Assembly: GCF_000143415.4 (NCBI RefSeq)
Contig: NW_003314304.1
Location: forward strand, 761,102 to 825,101
Reading direction: 5' to 3'
DNA: 64,000 nt
Source of the DNA: Selaginella moellendorffii
Lineage: Eukaryota > Streptophyta > Lycopodiopsida > Selaginellales > Selaginellaceae
The notes below the pieces were generated by a model. It had not been told where the DNA came from and did not search any database. It saw only the letters and a program-made list of their open reading frames with translations. This document shows positions 41,640 through 53,953 of this stretch, one piece after another (position 1 is the first letter of the stretch; each line of letters starts with the position of its first letter). The translations under genes were made by a program, and so were the position numbers.

Positions 41640-42337
41640 AAGAAAAGGGTGAAGTTATTAGAAAATCCCTAAACCTTAAAAGAGACCGTGGTAGTAAATA
41701 GGAAGTCATTATTTATAAATGCTTTTGGTGGATCTCTCAAAATGGGGTTGTGTGGCTATGGTATTGATATCAACTTAAGTCTTAAAAAAGGATTGTTTAC
41801 CTATGATGTGGGCAAGTGAAGTTGACATTGGCGTTAGGATTAGCATTGTTAACATAAACATAAGCATTAGACTCATTTTAATTGAGTAGAGCATGTGCAA
41901 CCTTGTGGCTTCCTAAAAGACCCTTATTGAGAAGGTTGTCTTTGGACAAATCATATATTTAAAGTTAAATAAGTTTAGGTTCGAAAAATTCTTTAAGGTG
42001 CAATTCAACTTTAGCAAGCATAGAGAAGCACAATTCAGCATCTCAAACCTTTACAAGTTACAACATAACTCTGCTTAAATCTTCAACCCTATAAGTAAAA
42101 TGGTTGTTAATGGGTGATGGTAGAATATTGATCTTTATAATTCTTCTTCTTTTGTTTATTTTGTTGACACTTTTCTCTTATAAAGAAGGCAGATCAAGAA
42201 AAGAGGGTAAAATGTCTTTCAATTGATTTTCTTGCTCAAGTTTTCCTTTTTATTTGGGATTCTCTTTAATAATTCTTTTTTTTTTATGGACTGAATAACA
42301 AGTTTTCTCTCTTTTTAATGGAATAATATGCATCTTC
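41640..42337 (+). pseudogene. degenerate GRM copy with C-terminus and 3' flank
   Basis: The body (AATGCTTTTGGTGGATCTCT, then ATGTGCAACCTTGTGGCTTC at 41889) aligns with the ICNLAASQKTLVEK region of the intact gene. The following 400 bp tracks its C-terminal repeats and 3' flank, including GATGGTA, the TTGTTTATTTTGTTGACAC segment and the GGAATTC-like end. Stops and frame breaks are numerous. The copy is cut off at about 42337, where different, C/A-rich sequence begins. Confidence 0.75.
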
Positions 42338-45300
42338 CTTAACCTAAACTTCATAATGCCAAAGCTAATGAAGATCATATCTGCATCAATCCAAAAGCTA
42401 AGCATAACGAAGCTATGCTCGCAAGTGATCACCAAACGATCCTCCATGAATCCATCTATAGCAAAACGTAACTCACTTCATAGCAAGCACAAGAAGAATC
42501 ATCAATGATCGATATATCCCAACTGAAATCCAGCAAAGATTCAATCACTAATTCTTTCCTCTTATAAAGCTAGCATAGTCCATGACTGAATCACTTTTCA
42601 AGGAAAAGCCAAAGCTAAACCTTTACTAAACAATCTCATCTAGAACACAACTAACTCAAACTTGCCACTTAGTTCATGTGAACGTCAAGACAGTTGCTAA
42701 CTAGCAAATGCACGAATGCCAATAACACAAAGTCATAGCCAAATCATCAACACTATTTTCATTGAGACTAATGACACTCAATATCAATCATATGGAGAGA
42801 TATCTCATTTCACTTGAATATCAACTTCAACAATGTCAATGAAAAGGCATCACTTCAATGCCATCAACACTAGAACAAAGCTAAAAGAAAGCACGAGTGT
42901 ATCACCACTCAAAGCTCTCTAGCAACCAAGCTAACCAAGGTCGAAGATACTTTAGTTAGTATCCGAGACCAATCCTTTAGCAAAACTCAGTTATAGATAA
43001 CACTTCTTCAAGGAGTGAATCACCACGTCCAAGACTCAATGAAATCCAACACTATGAACTAAACACAACCAAATGATATCAACAAAGGTAGAGTCGACAT
43101 GCCAACATAGAAAACCCATGTAAGTCAAATGACACGATCCTCCGCAACACCATCCGATAAAGTAAACCCATCACTGCTAAATCTTCATCGAGCGAAGCAA
43201 GTGTTTAACAGTCCTCGACGAAGTCTACAAGCAACCATTAGTTGCAAAGCAACTAACCATCACTTATTCAACTCGCTTTCACGAGACCCAGACACTAAAC
43301 TCACATCGTCAAGCTATATACTTGTCCAACATGAACATAATACCCCAGGTACGAGATAAAGGTTCATGGACAAGCACGAACTAAATGACCACTCGAATCC
43401 AACTCAACTGCGATAAGCTCACTAATGCATTTAGTCACTAGCTCTGAGCATTCCTTGAAGAGGCTAGCTATGCATGATCAACACTCAGCTGAAACTAAAG
43501 TGAAGACCATGAGATGGATCCATATCGGTACACAACCTCCTCATGGACAAAGCTACAGTATGGGTACCAACATCTCAAACTTAAAGAACTAAGTTGAACA
43601 TCACCATCCTCAGCCAAGGCGCAGGGCCACCAAGACCAAGTCAAGATCAGTGAGAGCTCACTACTCTCATAGAGTCTAACGAAATGCAAAGTGCAACCTG
43701 CCACCAAGTATAACGCTACAAAAGAAAGGCACAAGGGTCACCTTTCTAGAAAAGTGCAACGGCCACTTTTCTACACTAACTCTAGATTCTATCCAACTCA
43801 ATTGCAATAGCCCCAAAAGTCGGCATCCCTTTCGGGCCGCATCATACAAACTACATACTAAAGTCTAAGTTAACCAAAGTCAACTCCAACCCCTTCACTA
43901 GTTTGTATTGGCTTTCGAAAACGGAATGGTTTTCGAGCAAAGTGATAACAGATCAGCCATTGGAAGAGCTTAAGAAAATTTGTGGAAAAATTTCCATTCT
44001 AGAGAAAGAATGACTCTCAGTCCAGGAATGCAAACTTTCAACACTCAACCAACTTCCTCCTACTAACAACTTCACATAGGTTCACTTCAACACAAATTCT
44101 CATGACCTATAATATGCTTAAGCCTTGAACATCTTTTTGCCCATACTTTTGACATCCGCAGAATGCAAAGTGAACATCCAAGGCTTGATCACGAAGACCA
44201 CATCTTCGGATATCCACATTGCACTAACACTCTTTTTCAATCATTCTCAAGATCCAATGTGAAGCCAAAACACTAACAAGAAAAATGACATGGAAAATCA
44301 AGCTCTAAGGAAAATTCCTCATCACTCGAATCAACAATGCCACTTCCACTAACACAAGTGCTAGCGCTATCAATGCCTTAACTACACACCTTTTCCATCC
44401 AACAATTTACTCCAAGTGCTAACGGATAAACCAACAAGCCATAGCAAATGAATGCTACAACCCTTTTCCAACACCTTAGTGGGCAAACTCAAGGAAATAA
44501 GGAACCAACTTAAGCTTAGCATAATGGACCACCATCGAGAATCCAGTCAAAGCTACTACAATGCTACTTTATGCAAGTAGACTAGCTTCACCATCAACCA
44601 CTTTGGGGTTGATCATCACTTAACCAAGAAACTTCGTAAACACATTGCTCATTATCACATGGATATGATATAGAAATTACAATGACTTGATCATCAATTG
44701 AGCAACACCACAAGCAATGCCAATGTCATTACTTCAAAGGTTTATGTGAGTATCAAGTGCCAACTCAATTCGACAAAATGCAACATAAATGCCACACTCC
44801 ACCAATAAAGACTTACAACACTCAACACCACTAACTTTTGTTCATAACATGGACAAGCTCATGCTACTCTCTATCCAACCAAACTCAACACTAATCCAAC
44901 ACCAAGCTACTTAAGGAGCAATAACAAGGTTCCCCAGAAAAGAATTGAGCATTGTAACCTAAGTCTTCCAATAGCAAGTCTAGATAAAATGGTTTAGCGC
45001 TTCACCATTATCCATCCCATGACTCACCATTTACAAGACCATCATTTCCAACATGCATCAAGGTAGGGACTCTTGATTGCATGATGTGAACACGAGCAAT
45101 GAGTCACACCTCGTTGCGTATCATCTTTCCAAGAAGAGAAGATGATTTACGTGTTTGATCCTTTGTCCCTAATGACTCTCTTTTCGGTCTCATCTTTGAC
45201 TACACCTCAAGCTTGCGTTTGCACTGCTTTCAGTCTAATCCAAGAAAAGTTTATGAGAGAGCACGGCAATGATTACCTGAATCAATAGACTAATCCCTAC

Positions 45301-45740
45301 AGTCTTGATTGATCCACTTGTAATCATGCCTAGGAAGGACCCACTAGTGCCATGCTAAACAGCTATGGACTAGCCTATTTGCTACTCATAGCAAACCCAG
45401 GGAAAGTTTGCTTTCACCCACGGTACATGGAACAACTCATGGAACCACCAATAGGCTAACATTAATCCTGCCAACTCAAAGTGCAACTTTGAGTTGCTAA
45501 TGTGCCTCACTCACGAGCCCAAGCGTAAACTCATGCTAACGGAGTATCTCAAATCCATCCTATGAGCCCAAGAGCAAGCTCACATCATAAGGTACAACAA
45601 GGTAACCAAATCCATACCCAAGGAACAATTGTGAACCCTTTGCACCAAACGTGTACCCACTCGGATCATCGTTTTCATCTCTGCGTATGCAACGAGACTA
45701 GTTGCCCAATCTCATTAAATAGTATTCGCTGAGACTCATT
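42338..45740 (-). mobile_element. probable internal region of an LTR element without coding capacity
   Basis: A 3.4 kb block with different base composition from both flanks (rich in C and A on the plus strand) and no frame resembling gag, protease, integrase or reverse transcriptase on either strand. Its right edge is a primer-binding site followed by an LTR, so in element orientation (minus strand) it begins directly after the PBS. No second LTR was found on the left. It may be a LARD-like non-autonomous element, or one truncated at 42337. Confidence 0.5.
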
Positions 45741-45751
45741 CTCTGATACCA
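45741..45751 (-). mobile_element. LTR retrotransposon primer-binding site (initiator tRNA-Met)
   Basis: On the minus strand this reads TGGTATCAGAG, the standard plant retrotransposon PBS complementary to the 3' end of initiator Met tRNA. It is preceded by ...GCTACA-TT, an LTR end in CA plus a two-base spacer. Confidence 0.8.
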
Positions 45752-45753
45752 AA

Positions 45754-46880
45754 TGTAGCACACGTGGTTTTGACCCTTTATCCTATGGAGATTTACCATA
45801 GGATAACACCACGAAGCGGAACCTAACCCTCTTTGTGCCACGTGATAGATGCCACGTGTCCATGCCACGTGTCCATAGGAACCCGAGGTTCAGGGCCTTA
45901 GGCCACTGAACGAAGGAACGGTGCCAAACTCCCAAGCATAGAGCCAAGGAGTGACGGAACCGAACCACGGAGCAACTCCCGAGCATAAGCCCAAGGAGCG
46001 AAGGGACAGGAGCCCGGAGGGACTTGGAACAGTCCTGGAGCAACCAGCATCCCAATGCCAGGACTAGCATGCAAAACAGAGCCAAATGGAGTCTGGTGCT
46101 ATTTCGGCATACCGGTGGCCTAACGTGAGGATATGGGTACTCCACCAGCTAGCATGGAATGGAACTTGGGCTTAGACCCAAGCCGGATGCAGAACAAGGA
46201 CAAGCACGCAAGTGGAAGCTAGACTATGCCTCAAGTTGGTCGGCTATGCCTGACCTACCCACTATCCCTACTATACATTTGAAACCCCCTATAGCCCCCC
46301 CCCCCCCTTGAGGAACACACGCTTTGGGCTTTCACCCCAAGCTTCCTTTAGTATCAGGAGTTAGTCTCTGGGGCAAGCTCGAAACTTACTAAATATGGAA
46401 TGTCCTTAGATTGCGAATTTGGACACGGGACAAACACCATTGTGTTCAAGACAATCTCTACATTCCGTAGATGTGCCAAATGAGCAAATCTGGACACTTT
46501 CCATAAATAGCATTTGGGACCGGAATGAGACCAACACAAAAGGCATGATAGCGAGGGTGTTTGGCAGACACGGTAAGCTATCATGTAGCGATATTGAGGG
46601 ACCAATCTCAATATGCGAGGGTTCTTGTCACTAGCAAGTGCAAGACAAAATGAGACGGGAACTCCTTACCGGGCTAAGTATGCTTAGCTAATAACACGTA
46701 GGAATTCCGTCCTTATGCTCGTCTGGTCTCGAAATGCCCAATTAACTCCACTAGCACAAGAGGGACTGATAAAAGGTCCAGCAATACTGACCTCCTGCCA
46801 TCGTGGCAGTAAGGTAAGAGTGTCCGTAAGGACTAGTCGACAAGTAACTTTCGATACTCGAAGTCACATTCGCGACAAAT
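45754..46880 (-). mobile_element. probable LTR (left edge defined, right edge approximate)
   Basis: The LTR starts on the plus strand with TGTAGCACACGTGG next to the PBS. Its composition is about balanced, and the AT-rich sequence resumes near 46880, which I take as the far edge. It contains a poly-C run near 46300. Without the partner LTR or target-site duplications the exact end cannot be fixed. Confidence 0.5.
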
Positions 46881-48980
46881 TCTAATACTTTTTGCTAACT
46901 TTGTGCTTTTGTGTTTTTTGAGAAGCTCACTATAAACAACCAAAGAGAACGACTTGAGAAATGATATGCAAGGATATAAATACAAAGGGAAAGGGCTCAT
47001 ACATCCCTTTTTTTTCAATTAGTTAAGGTTCTTAAGATTGTATGTTAAGTGTCTTTGAGTTTAAATAATACTGGGTTGTATAACATCTAAGGAAGTCCAA
47101 ATTTAAGAGCTTACAGATCTAACTCTATTAATTAGATAAGAGAATCACACTATAAATTGAAATTATTGACAGTCCAATTTATTCTAATTCTATTAGAAAG
47201 ATAAGAGAGTGAGATTCTTAGCTTTTATTTATGAGGGTGTGAACTTTAGGAAAGCTTGATGGATTATAAGGAACCAAAGAAAACAATTTGAAAGACAACC
47301 TATAGTGTTTAAATATAGAGGAAAAAGGCCCATGAATAAAAATATACCCCCTTTTCTAATTAGTTAAATGTCTTGGGATTTTTAGGGTTAAACATCTTTG
47401 GGTTTGAATAATATTGGGTTATATAACCTCCTAAGAAGTCTAAGTTCAATAGTTTACACTTATTACATAACTAGCCATGTCGTGAGATATTTACCAGTGA
47501 CGTGGGCCAACTAGGGCAAGTTCAACTATTCCTCCTTTTTAGATAGCACAAACACCCATAATTTATACCACTAGTGTAGCATATGTGATTATAGAATTGA
47601 ATATACTATCAATATAAATCCTTAGAACTTATAGGGATAAAATAATTATTAAAGGTGTTTTCATAAAGCATTTGCCCCTTTTTTAGTTGACTTAAAGTGT
47701 GTTATATGTGATATCAGAGGAAATGGCATGGGTTTGATTCATTGATTAGTGGCTATTTAAAATATAATATACCTTTGAGTTAGGTATATTTCTACCCCTA
47801 TTAGGCATCCATGAGTACATCTTTTGTTTTGTAGAGCATTTATAGACAAAGGTATCTGCTGTGGGATTGCAGTATGAATGAATGATTAATTGCCTCATAA
47901 TTGGTTTATATAATGGAAGGATTGGTAGATTTAGTGTGGAAATGAAAGTGCTAGTTCCTCTAATCTCAATAAAGGTTATTAATCAATGGTCAATAAAAAC
48001 ATTGATATCTCTAAAAAGGGGGGTGAGTATGGATTTGGATGGGGAAAAAATAGCTCTTAAGTGCTCTCTCATTAAATAATTACCCTTTTCAATTGACTTA
48101 AAACGAAGGAGATAAGATATACTTCACCAAGCATACCAAATAGTCAAACTCACCTTTATTCACCCATGTGTTTGGAAAAAATCCTATACTCACTTGGGCA
48201 AGTCCCTCTAAAAAATGCAAAAACAACAACAATAGTAAAGGCTAGGGAAATCCATGGCTACCCAAATCACTTATTGGCTGGAAAGATTAAACAATCAAGC
48301 TAGAAGCTCTTAGTCCTTATTGTACTACACAAGAGTAATCTTGTATGGGAGAGGATGATGTAGTATGTTCAAAGAAGGAGGGATGGCTTGAGGCCACTAT
48401 GTTTCTATTGGTCAGTTATAAACCATTATAGAACTAGTAGAATGGGGGCTCCAAAGTGCTGGGTAAGGCATAATTACCCTCAATTGCCCCACCATCATAT
48501 ACTCTTGTAAAAAGAGAACAATTTTCTATTTCTTATATATGGTCAAGGCCTTTATGTTGCCACCAACAGCCATAAGGCACTCTTTTGCTCTAAAATTCTC
48601 CCTCAAACTTTCTCAATCCCCCTAGAAGAACACTTTGAAAATCTCTCTTAGATTCACTCTTAGATTCAACACTTTTAGATTTAAAATCACTATTCCAAGT
48701 CCATTGTTTTACTAGCAGTCTATGGAATGCTCACACATAAACTCAAGACAATCTATGAAATCCCTCTAGAAAACACTCTTCATTCTAATTCTATAAGAAT
48801 ATTATTAAACACTTTTAAACGTCTCAAGAAAAGGGTGAGGCCCCATCAAACTCTTCCTATCACCATCCCCTATTTATATATCTTACTCCCATCTAAATCT
48901 CTTAAAATTAGATTATAAATCTTTATTTGCACTTTGTCTTGTAGTGAAAATCTTAAACACCTAAATCATAAAAGAATATT
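46881..48980. repeat. AT-rich non-coding region with internal duplication
   Basis: Two diverged copies of a segment of about 250 bp (AACCAAAGAGAACGACTTGA at 46938 with ATTAGTTAAGG-TTCTTAAG following; AACCAAAGAAAACAATTTGA at 47273 with ATTAGTTAAATGTCTTGGG following) lie about 330 bp apart. No gene was recognised. Confidence 0.5.
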
Positions 48981-48989
48981 TTAATGGAT

Positions 48990-49435
48990 CTCCTCTCTTT
49001 TGCCTTAGTGCCATGGGGTTTGGATTATGTTTAGCATCAGTTTGGCTTATATATTAAGAAAATTTCCAGATAACATTTGGTGATTCTAGCTTCTTAGAAA
49101 TTATTTTGGAAATTATTATAGGTAATTTTCCAACAAGGTAAATTTTTGTACAAAATAGGGCATTTATGGCTTTTAAAGCTAAATTTGCAACTAATCATAT
49201 CACATCCTAACCACCTCACATAAATTCTTACATATAAATTCTTAACTACCTCACATAAATTCATATATAAAAATTCTTAAACTATTTACTAATATGATGA
49301 CTTAAATCTTTATATTTCTGATAGGAAAACAATCTCATCCATGAAAATTTTCTACCTGCCATATGTAATTCAAAAAATGTTTGTTTTTCTCAATATATTA
49401 CACAAAATAATCCATTTCATAACACAAATGGAGGA
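48990..49435 (+). pseudogene. degenerate GRM array remnant beside PRAF
   Basis: CCATGGGGTTTGGATTATGTTTAGC followed by TTTTCCAACAAGG and ACACAAAATAATCCATTTCATAAC repeats the landmarks of the 39-41 kb units. The remnant ends about 200 bp from the PRAF stop codon, so the array once reached this gene, and the LTR element and 47-49 kb sequence now interrupt it. Confidence 0.6.
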
Positions 49436-49650
49436 GCTCTTTTCACTTTCTTCTCTTCTCTTTTGTACATGTATCTCTTTGGATTCTTTTCTCTATTCTC
49501 TGCACAGGAAGAAGAAATCATCATCCTTCACAGCAATGCGTTCTAGTTTACCTTCAAACAATTAATAGCATGGTTGAAAGGAAGAGCTCCAGTTCGTTTC
49601 ATCGTAATAACGAAGATCCTTTTGCTTCCGGGATAGAACGCTGAGCGTAC

Positions 49651-51086
49651 TCACAGTTTGTTTCCCGGGGCCGTTCGATCCACGCTGCGAATGTTGTATT
49701 GCTCGTGGACTCTCTGCCGGTTCTCTTGCCACCATTGCTCGGCTTGCTTCTCACTAAACCGCTTGCGACTGGAAAATGAAAGAAGAGTTATCATCAGCAA
49801 AGAGCAAAATATAAGAAATCACGAAAACAAAGATCACAAAGAAAACAATGTAGGAAGAAAAAACAGAAACACAAGCAAGGCGCTGCTCAGGTAGTGATCG
49901 ATCGAGAAGAAACGAGAAAAAGCAAAGAGAGCGTGTACCTGAATCTCACTCTCTTGAGCTCCCTTCCTCCGGCCGGAAGCACGCATAGTGTGAGATAAAC
50001 TCCCGGCTGGTCTTGTTCCACCCAATCGTTCTCGGGCTCAGGGCCTCCTCCAGTGTCCGTCTTCTCGCCATCGGTGTCATAAGCTCGAGTGAGCAAACTT
50101 GGCCTTCGACTGGAAGCTTGCTGCTGCTGTGCAGGACTGGCGAGGCCATTCGTGTCTGGAGCGATGCTGCGAAGATTTGGAGTGAGAGCTCCCAGCGAGT
50201 ATCTCAAGTGAGCCGTGGAGTAGCCACCTTCGTCATCGGTGACCGAGAGCGAGTCTAGAGTTGTCACCGGAGGATGGACGCCGTTTGGAAGTTGGTCGTG
50301 GTGGAACTGTTGCTGCTGCTGTTGCTTGTGGCGATGGAGTCCGGCTGGGACTCGCTCAGCCATTTCCTTGAGCTGTGTGGATTCAAAGAAGAAAAGTTGG
50401 CTCTTTACCTCTATCGGAAAAAGAATGGAGTACCTGTGCTGTGAGTTGCTTGATTACTTCTTTTGCTGCTTGGCACTTTGCACTCTCCTCGCCGGCGATT
50501 GCCAGAGCCTCTTGGACTTGTTGCGCGGACCTTCGTAGCTCCGCGTCTTGTTGAAGTAGCTTTCGATTCAAATCCTCGACCTTTGGGAAAAACGAGCCAG
50601 GAGGAGTGTAAGAATATCGAGCAAAGATAAATCAAAGAACAAGATCTAAGAACGAGGAAAACGAAACAAACGAGAGTGATGAACGAGAAAATCGCCAATG
50701 GAAGAAACAAGCGAGAGTAAAGAACGAGAAAGTATTAAAGGACAAGGAAAGAATGCTGCACGTACCTGTTCTTTCAATTTCACAACTTCGTGGTTGACAA
50801 CATCGTTCTCCCTCTTGAGCTCATCCACCAGCGTTTTCGGAGTCGCAAGGCCAGCCAGAGTCGGAGTCGGAGTGGCCGAGCGAGGAGGACTCGGCCTCCT
50901 CGAGAGTGGAGAAACGCTCCTGGAAGCCACCCTGGAAGTCGGGACCGAGAGAGCCGACACCAAAGGTCTCAAACTGCTGCCACTCCCGCCGCTGGCATAC
51001 GGATTAAACACCGAGGGAATGTCCACAGCACCCCACGGCTGGACCGAGCTCGAGAATTGCAAAGCCTGGTTGAGATGATACTGCGG

Positions 51087-51117
<31 letters not shown>

Positions 51118-53953
51118 GGCTGGAGCTCCAGCTTCCTCGGCTTCTTCACAGACCCTTCGCTTAGTTTCCTCGCATCACTCCCTCCAACCGGCGGCTTTGC
51201 AGCTTTCCCTTCGCCGGGCCTCTCCGCTCGAGTAAGAACTTCGGAAGCTCGTCGACCACCTTGTTGTCCTTGCGTCGCCACCATTGATTTCCTCGGCACT
51301 CCAGCCCCACCACCGCCACCAGGAAGCAGAACTTCGCCACCTTTCTTGAGCTTGACGAAGCAAGGATCGCAGACCCGATACGGCTTCGCTGGATTCGGAG
51401 CCAGCGACGCCTTGAGCGCCTTCCTGGCGCTACAAGAGTGGCAAAACGCGTGTCCACAGTTGTAGCAATTGTGCCGCTTGCGAGTGAATCCAAACGGTTG
51501 CCGGCAACCCGAGCAGAGCGACTGATCCGCTCCAGACACCCACTTATGCAAGCAAATCGCGGCAGTGAATCCCGAGCCGCAAGCCACGCTCTTGACTTGC
51601 TTCTCCTTCAGCGCCTCCACCAAAGTTGGCGTGTTTCGATCCATCACGTCGCCATGCCCGAGCCTTCCATTCGCTCCCTTACCCCACGTATACACCTCCG
51701 TCTTGGCAGTGAGAACAGCTACATGGTAAGCCCCGCAAGCTATCTCCTCCACAAAAGCTTCCCACAGCCGGCCTTCCACAAGCCCGGGAAGCTTTCCATC
51801 AGCCCGGACGTCCCCAAGTTGCCCGTAGAGGCTGCTTCCCATCGTAAAAACTCGGCCATTGATCGTCAGCGCCACCGTGAGAGTGTGTCCGCAAGCTACT
51901 TGCTTGAAGTTATAGTCGACCAGCGCAGCAACGCATGTTGGCACAAGCTTTTGCTCCTTGTCTCCATGGCCGAGCCGGCCTTTGTCTCCGTCACCCCACG
52001 TAAAGAGCTTCCCGGACGATCCCCCGGCATTCGAGTACCCGACCATGACTTCCACCACGGCCGCCGTGTGCCAGACTCCGCAAGCCACTCTCACCGTCTT
52101 GAGACCTTTGAGCGACTCCACCTCCTTCGGAAGAGCCACGCTTCGCTTGTCTCCATGGCCGAGAACTCCGAAAGTCCCATCGCCGAAAGTGAAGAGCTGG
52201 CCAGCCGAGGTGACGAGCGCCGTGTGCCAGACTCCACACGCCACGGACGAGACCCGGATCCCCTCGAGCGGACCCCCGACTCGCTTCGGAGTCCAGTGGC
52301 TGATATCGTTGCCGTGGCCGAGGAGTCCATAGCTGTGAGTTCCATCTCCCCAGGTAAACAAGTCCCCGGACAGCGTCACCGCGCAAGAGTGGTACTCTCC
52401 GCAAGCCACGAACTCGGTGTTGGTGGTGGCCAGCGCCTCGACGAGCTTGGGATGCGCGACATCGACGTCCACTCCGTGTCCCAGCCGGCCTCCACTCTCG
52501 TCACCCCAGCAAAACACCTCGCCTTGCTTGGTCACCAGCGCGGCGTGCCGGTTTCCACACGCGATGTGGTGAACGTCGAGCACCACCGCTGACTCAAGCG
52601 CCTTGGGCAGCAAAGAATCCGTTTTGATGCCACCATCGCCGCTGCCGACGCTCTCACCCCACAGGAAAACGTCGCCGAGAGCGTCGCCTTCTTCCTGGCC
52701 GGACCCCTGGCTGGACGAGCTCACGGCGCTGGACATGCTCACGCGAAAGTTGGCGTCGAGAGGGATGGCGGCGGAGGTGGCGGCGGCGGCGCCTCCGCGG
52801 AGGTGGAGGACGCTGGCGGCGGGCTCCGAGCTCATGTCCGAGTGGAGAGATCCCGCCGTGGAGGCGTTTTCTAGGAAGAGTTTGGAGGAGGAGTCGAGCG
52901 ATGGTGCTCCCGGAGAGAAGCTGCGTTGCTGGAGAGCGTAGCGTGGGGGACTTCCGTATGGACTTTGGAAGCGGAAAGCTTCTCGGCCATCCTGGAAGAA
53001 CGAAGAACGAGAACTCATGAGAAAAAAAAGCTTTTTTGTATCGTTTGATCTTGCAGGAGTACCTGGCGAGGAAGATTATCAACGTTTCCGAACGGGGAGC
53101 TCGCTGGAGAGATTCTGGACCACGTCGCGGGGCTGTTTGAGTCCGAGGGAGGACCGCATTCGCTCCTCGAGTCAAATCGCAGGCGTGATAACTGGCCCCC
53201 GGAGACAAGAGCTTTGAGTCCCACGAACCACACCTCGGCCTCGTCCTTGTCTTTGCAAATCTGCGAAGAACACTTTTACTCTCAACAAACTTTCCCAAGA
53301 ACATCACGCCGTACCAGGTCGAGCGAGCGATCGTTGCCATAAATGAGCGAGAACGATTGATACTCCTTCTCTAACCTCGGATATCTCTGAAAGTTGGCCT
53401 GCAAAACCAAAAGCTCTCAGCAAACTTTTCCGGGAACCGATGATGGATGAATTCGATCGCCGATTGATCGAGGAAAGAACTTACAGTTCGCTGGCCGGGG
53501 ACAATCCTTGTGATGGAGCTCAACCGCAAACTCTTCTCCTCCTTTCCAGAGTACCATATCAAGTGTGTTTCATCCTGGAAAAAGTTTGTCACGACTCTAC
53601 TCGCTCTAAAAAAAAGTGGAGGAAAGATCTTTCGATCGATCGAGCTTTAGCTTTTCACTCACATTGGAGAGCCGGAATGGGCAAAACTTTGGCTTTCCTC
53701 GTCTCCCATACTTGAGGAGCTGGGCTCCCTTCTTCAGCGCAGTGATAGCCTTTTACACACGAGAGAAGAGAAAAATTTAATCATGCAAAATAGGCAAGCC
53801 AAAGAAAAGAGAGGAAGGAAGAAGGAGAAGAAGAAAAGAAAAAAAACACGACGATGGATGGAACTTGGAAGAAGCGAGGAGAAAAAAAAGGTTTTGAGGA
53901 AGAACCTGTTCAATGTCGCGCTCCACGGCCCCATTTCTCGCAAGATCTGCCAT
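49651..53953 (-). CDS. PRAF protein: PH, RCC1 repeats, FYVE and BRX domains
   Basis: Nine exons (complement 49651-49768, 49939-50372, 50434-50580, 50766-52991, 53063-53260, 53315-53398, 53485-53574, 53663-53749, 53906-53953) give 1144 codons in phase, starting [16 protein letters not shown]. Domains in order: a PH domain (1-130, with [20 protein letters not shown]), seven RCC1 blades with repeating ACGxxHTAA-type motifs, a FYVE finger ([17 protein letters not shown]), a coiled coil ([20 protein letters not shown]) and a C-terminal BRX domain ([20 protein letters not shown]). The family is plant-specific, binds phosphoinositides, and the RCC1 part can act as a small-GTPase exchange factor in endomembrane trafficking and polarity. 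Displaced fragments of this gene lie at 33-36 kb. Confidence 0.93.

Noticed and set aside
43129-43734. Short open frames in the C/A-rich block considered as gag or pol remnants
   Set aside because: No zinc knuckle, protease, RT or integrase motif in any frame.
46290-46310. Poly-C run considered as a structural element (G-quadruplex on the minus strand)
   Set aside because: A single homopolymer within a presumed LTR; may also be a sequencing artefact, so no function is claimed.
51438-52592. 384-codon plus-strand open frame
   Set aside because: Entirely antisense to the RCC1 part of the PRAF main exon; explained by GC-rich third positions.
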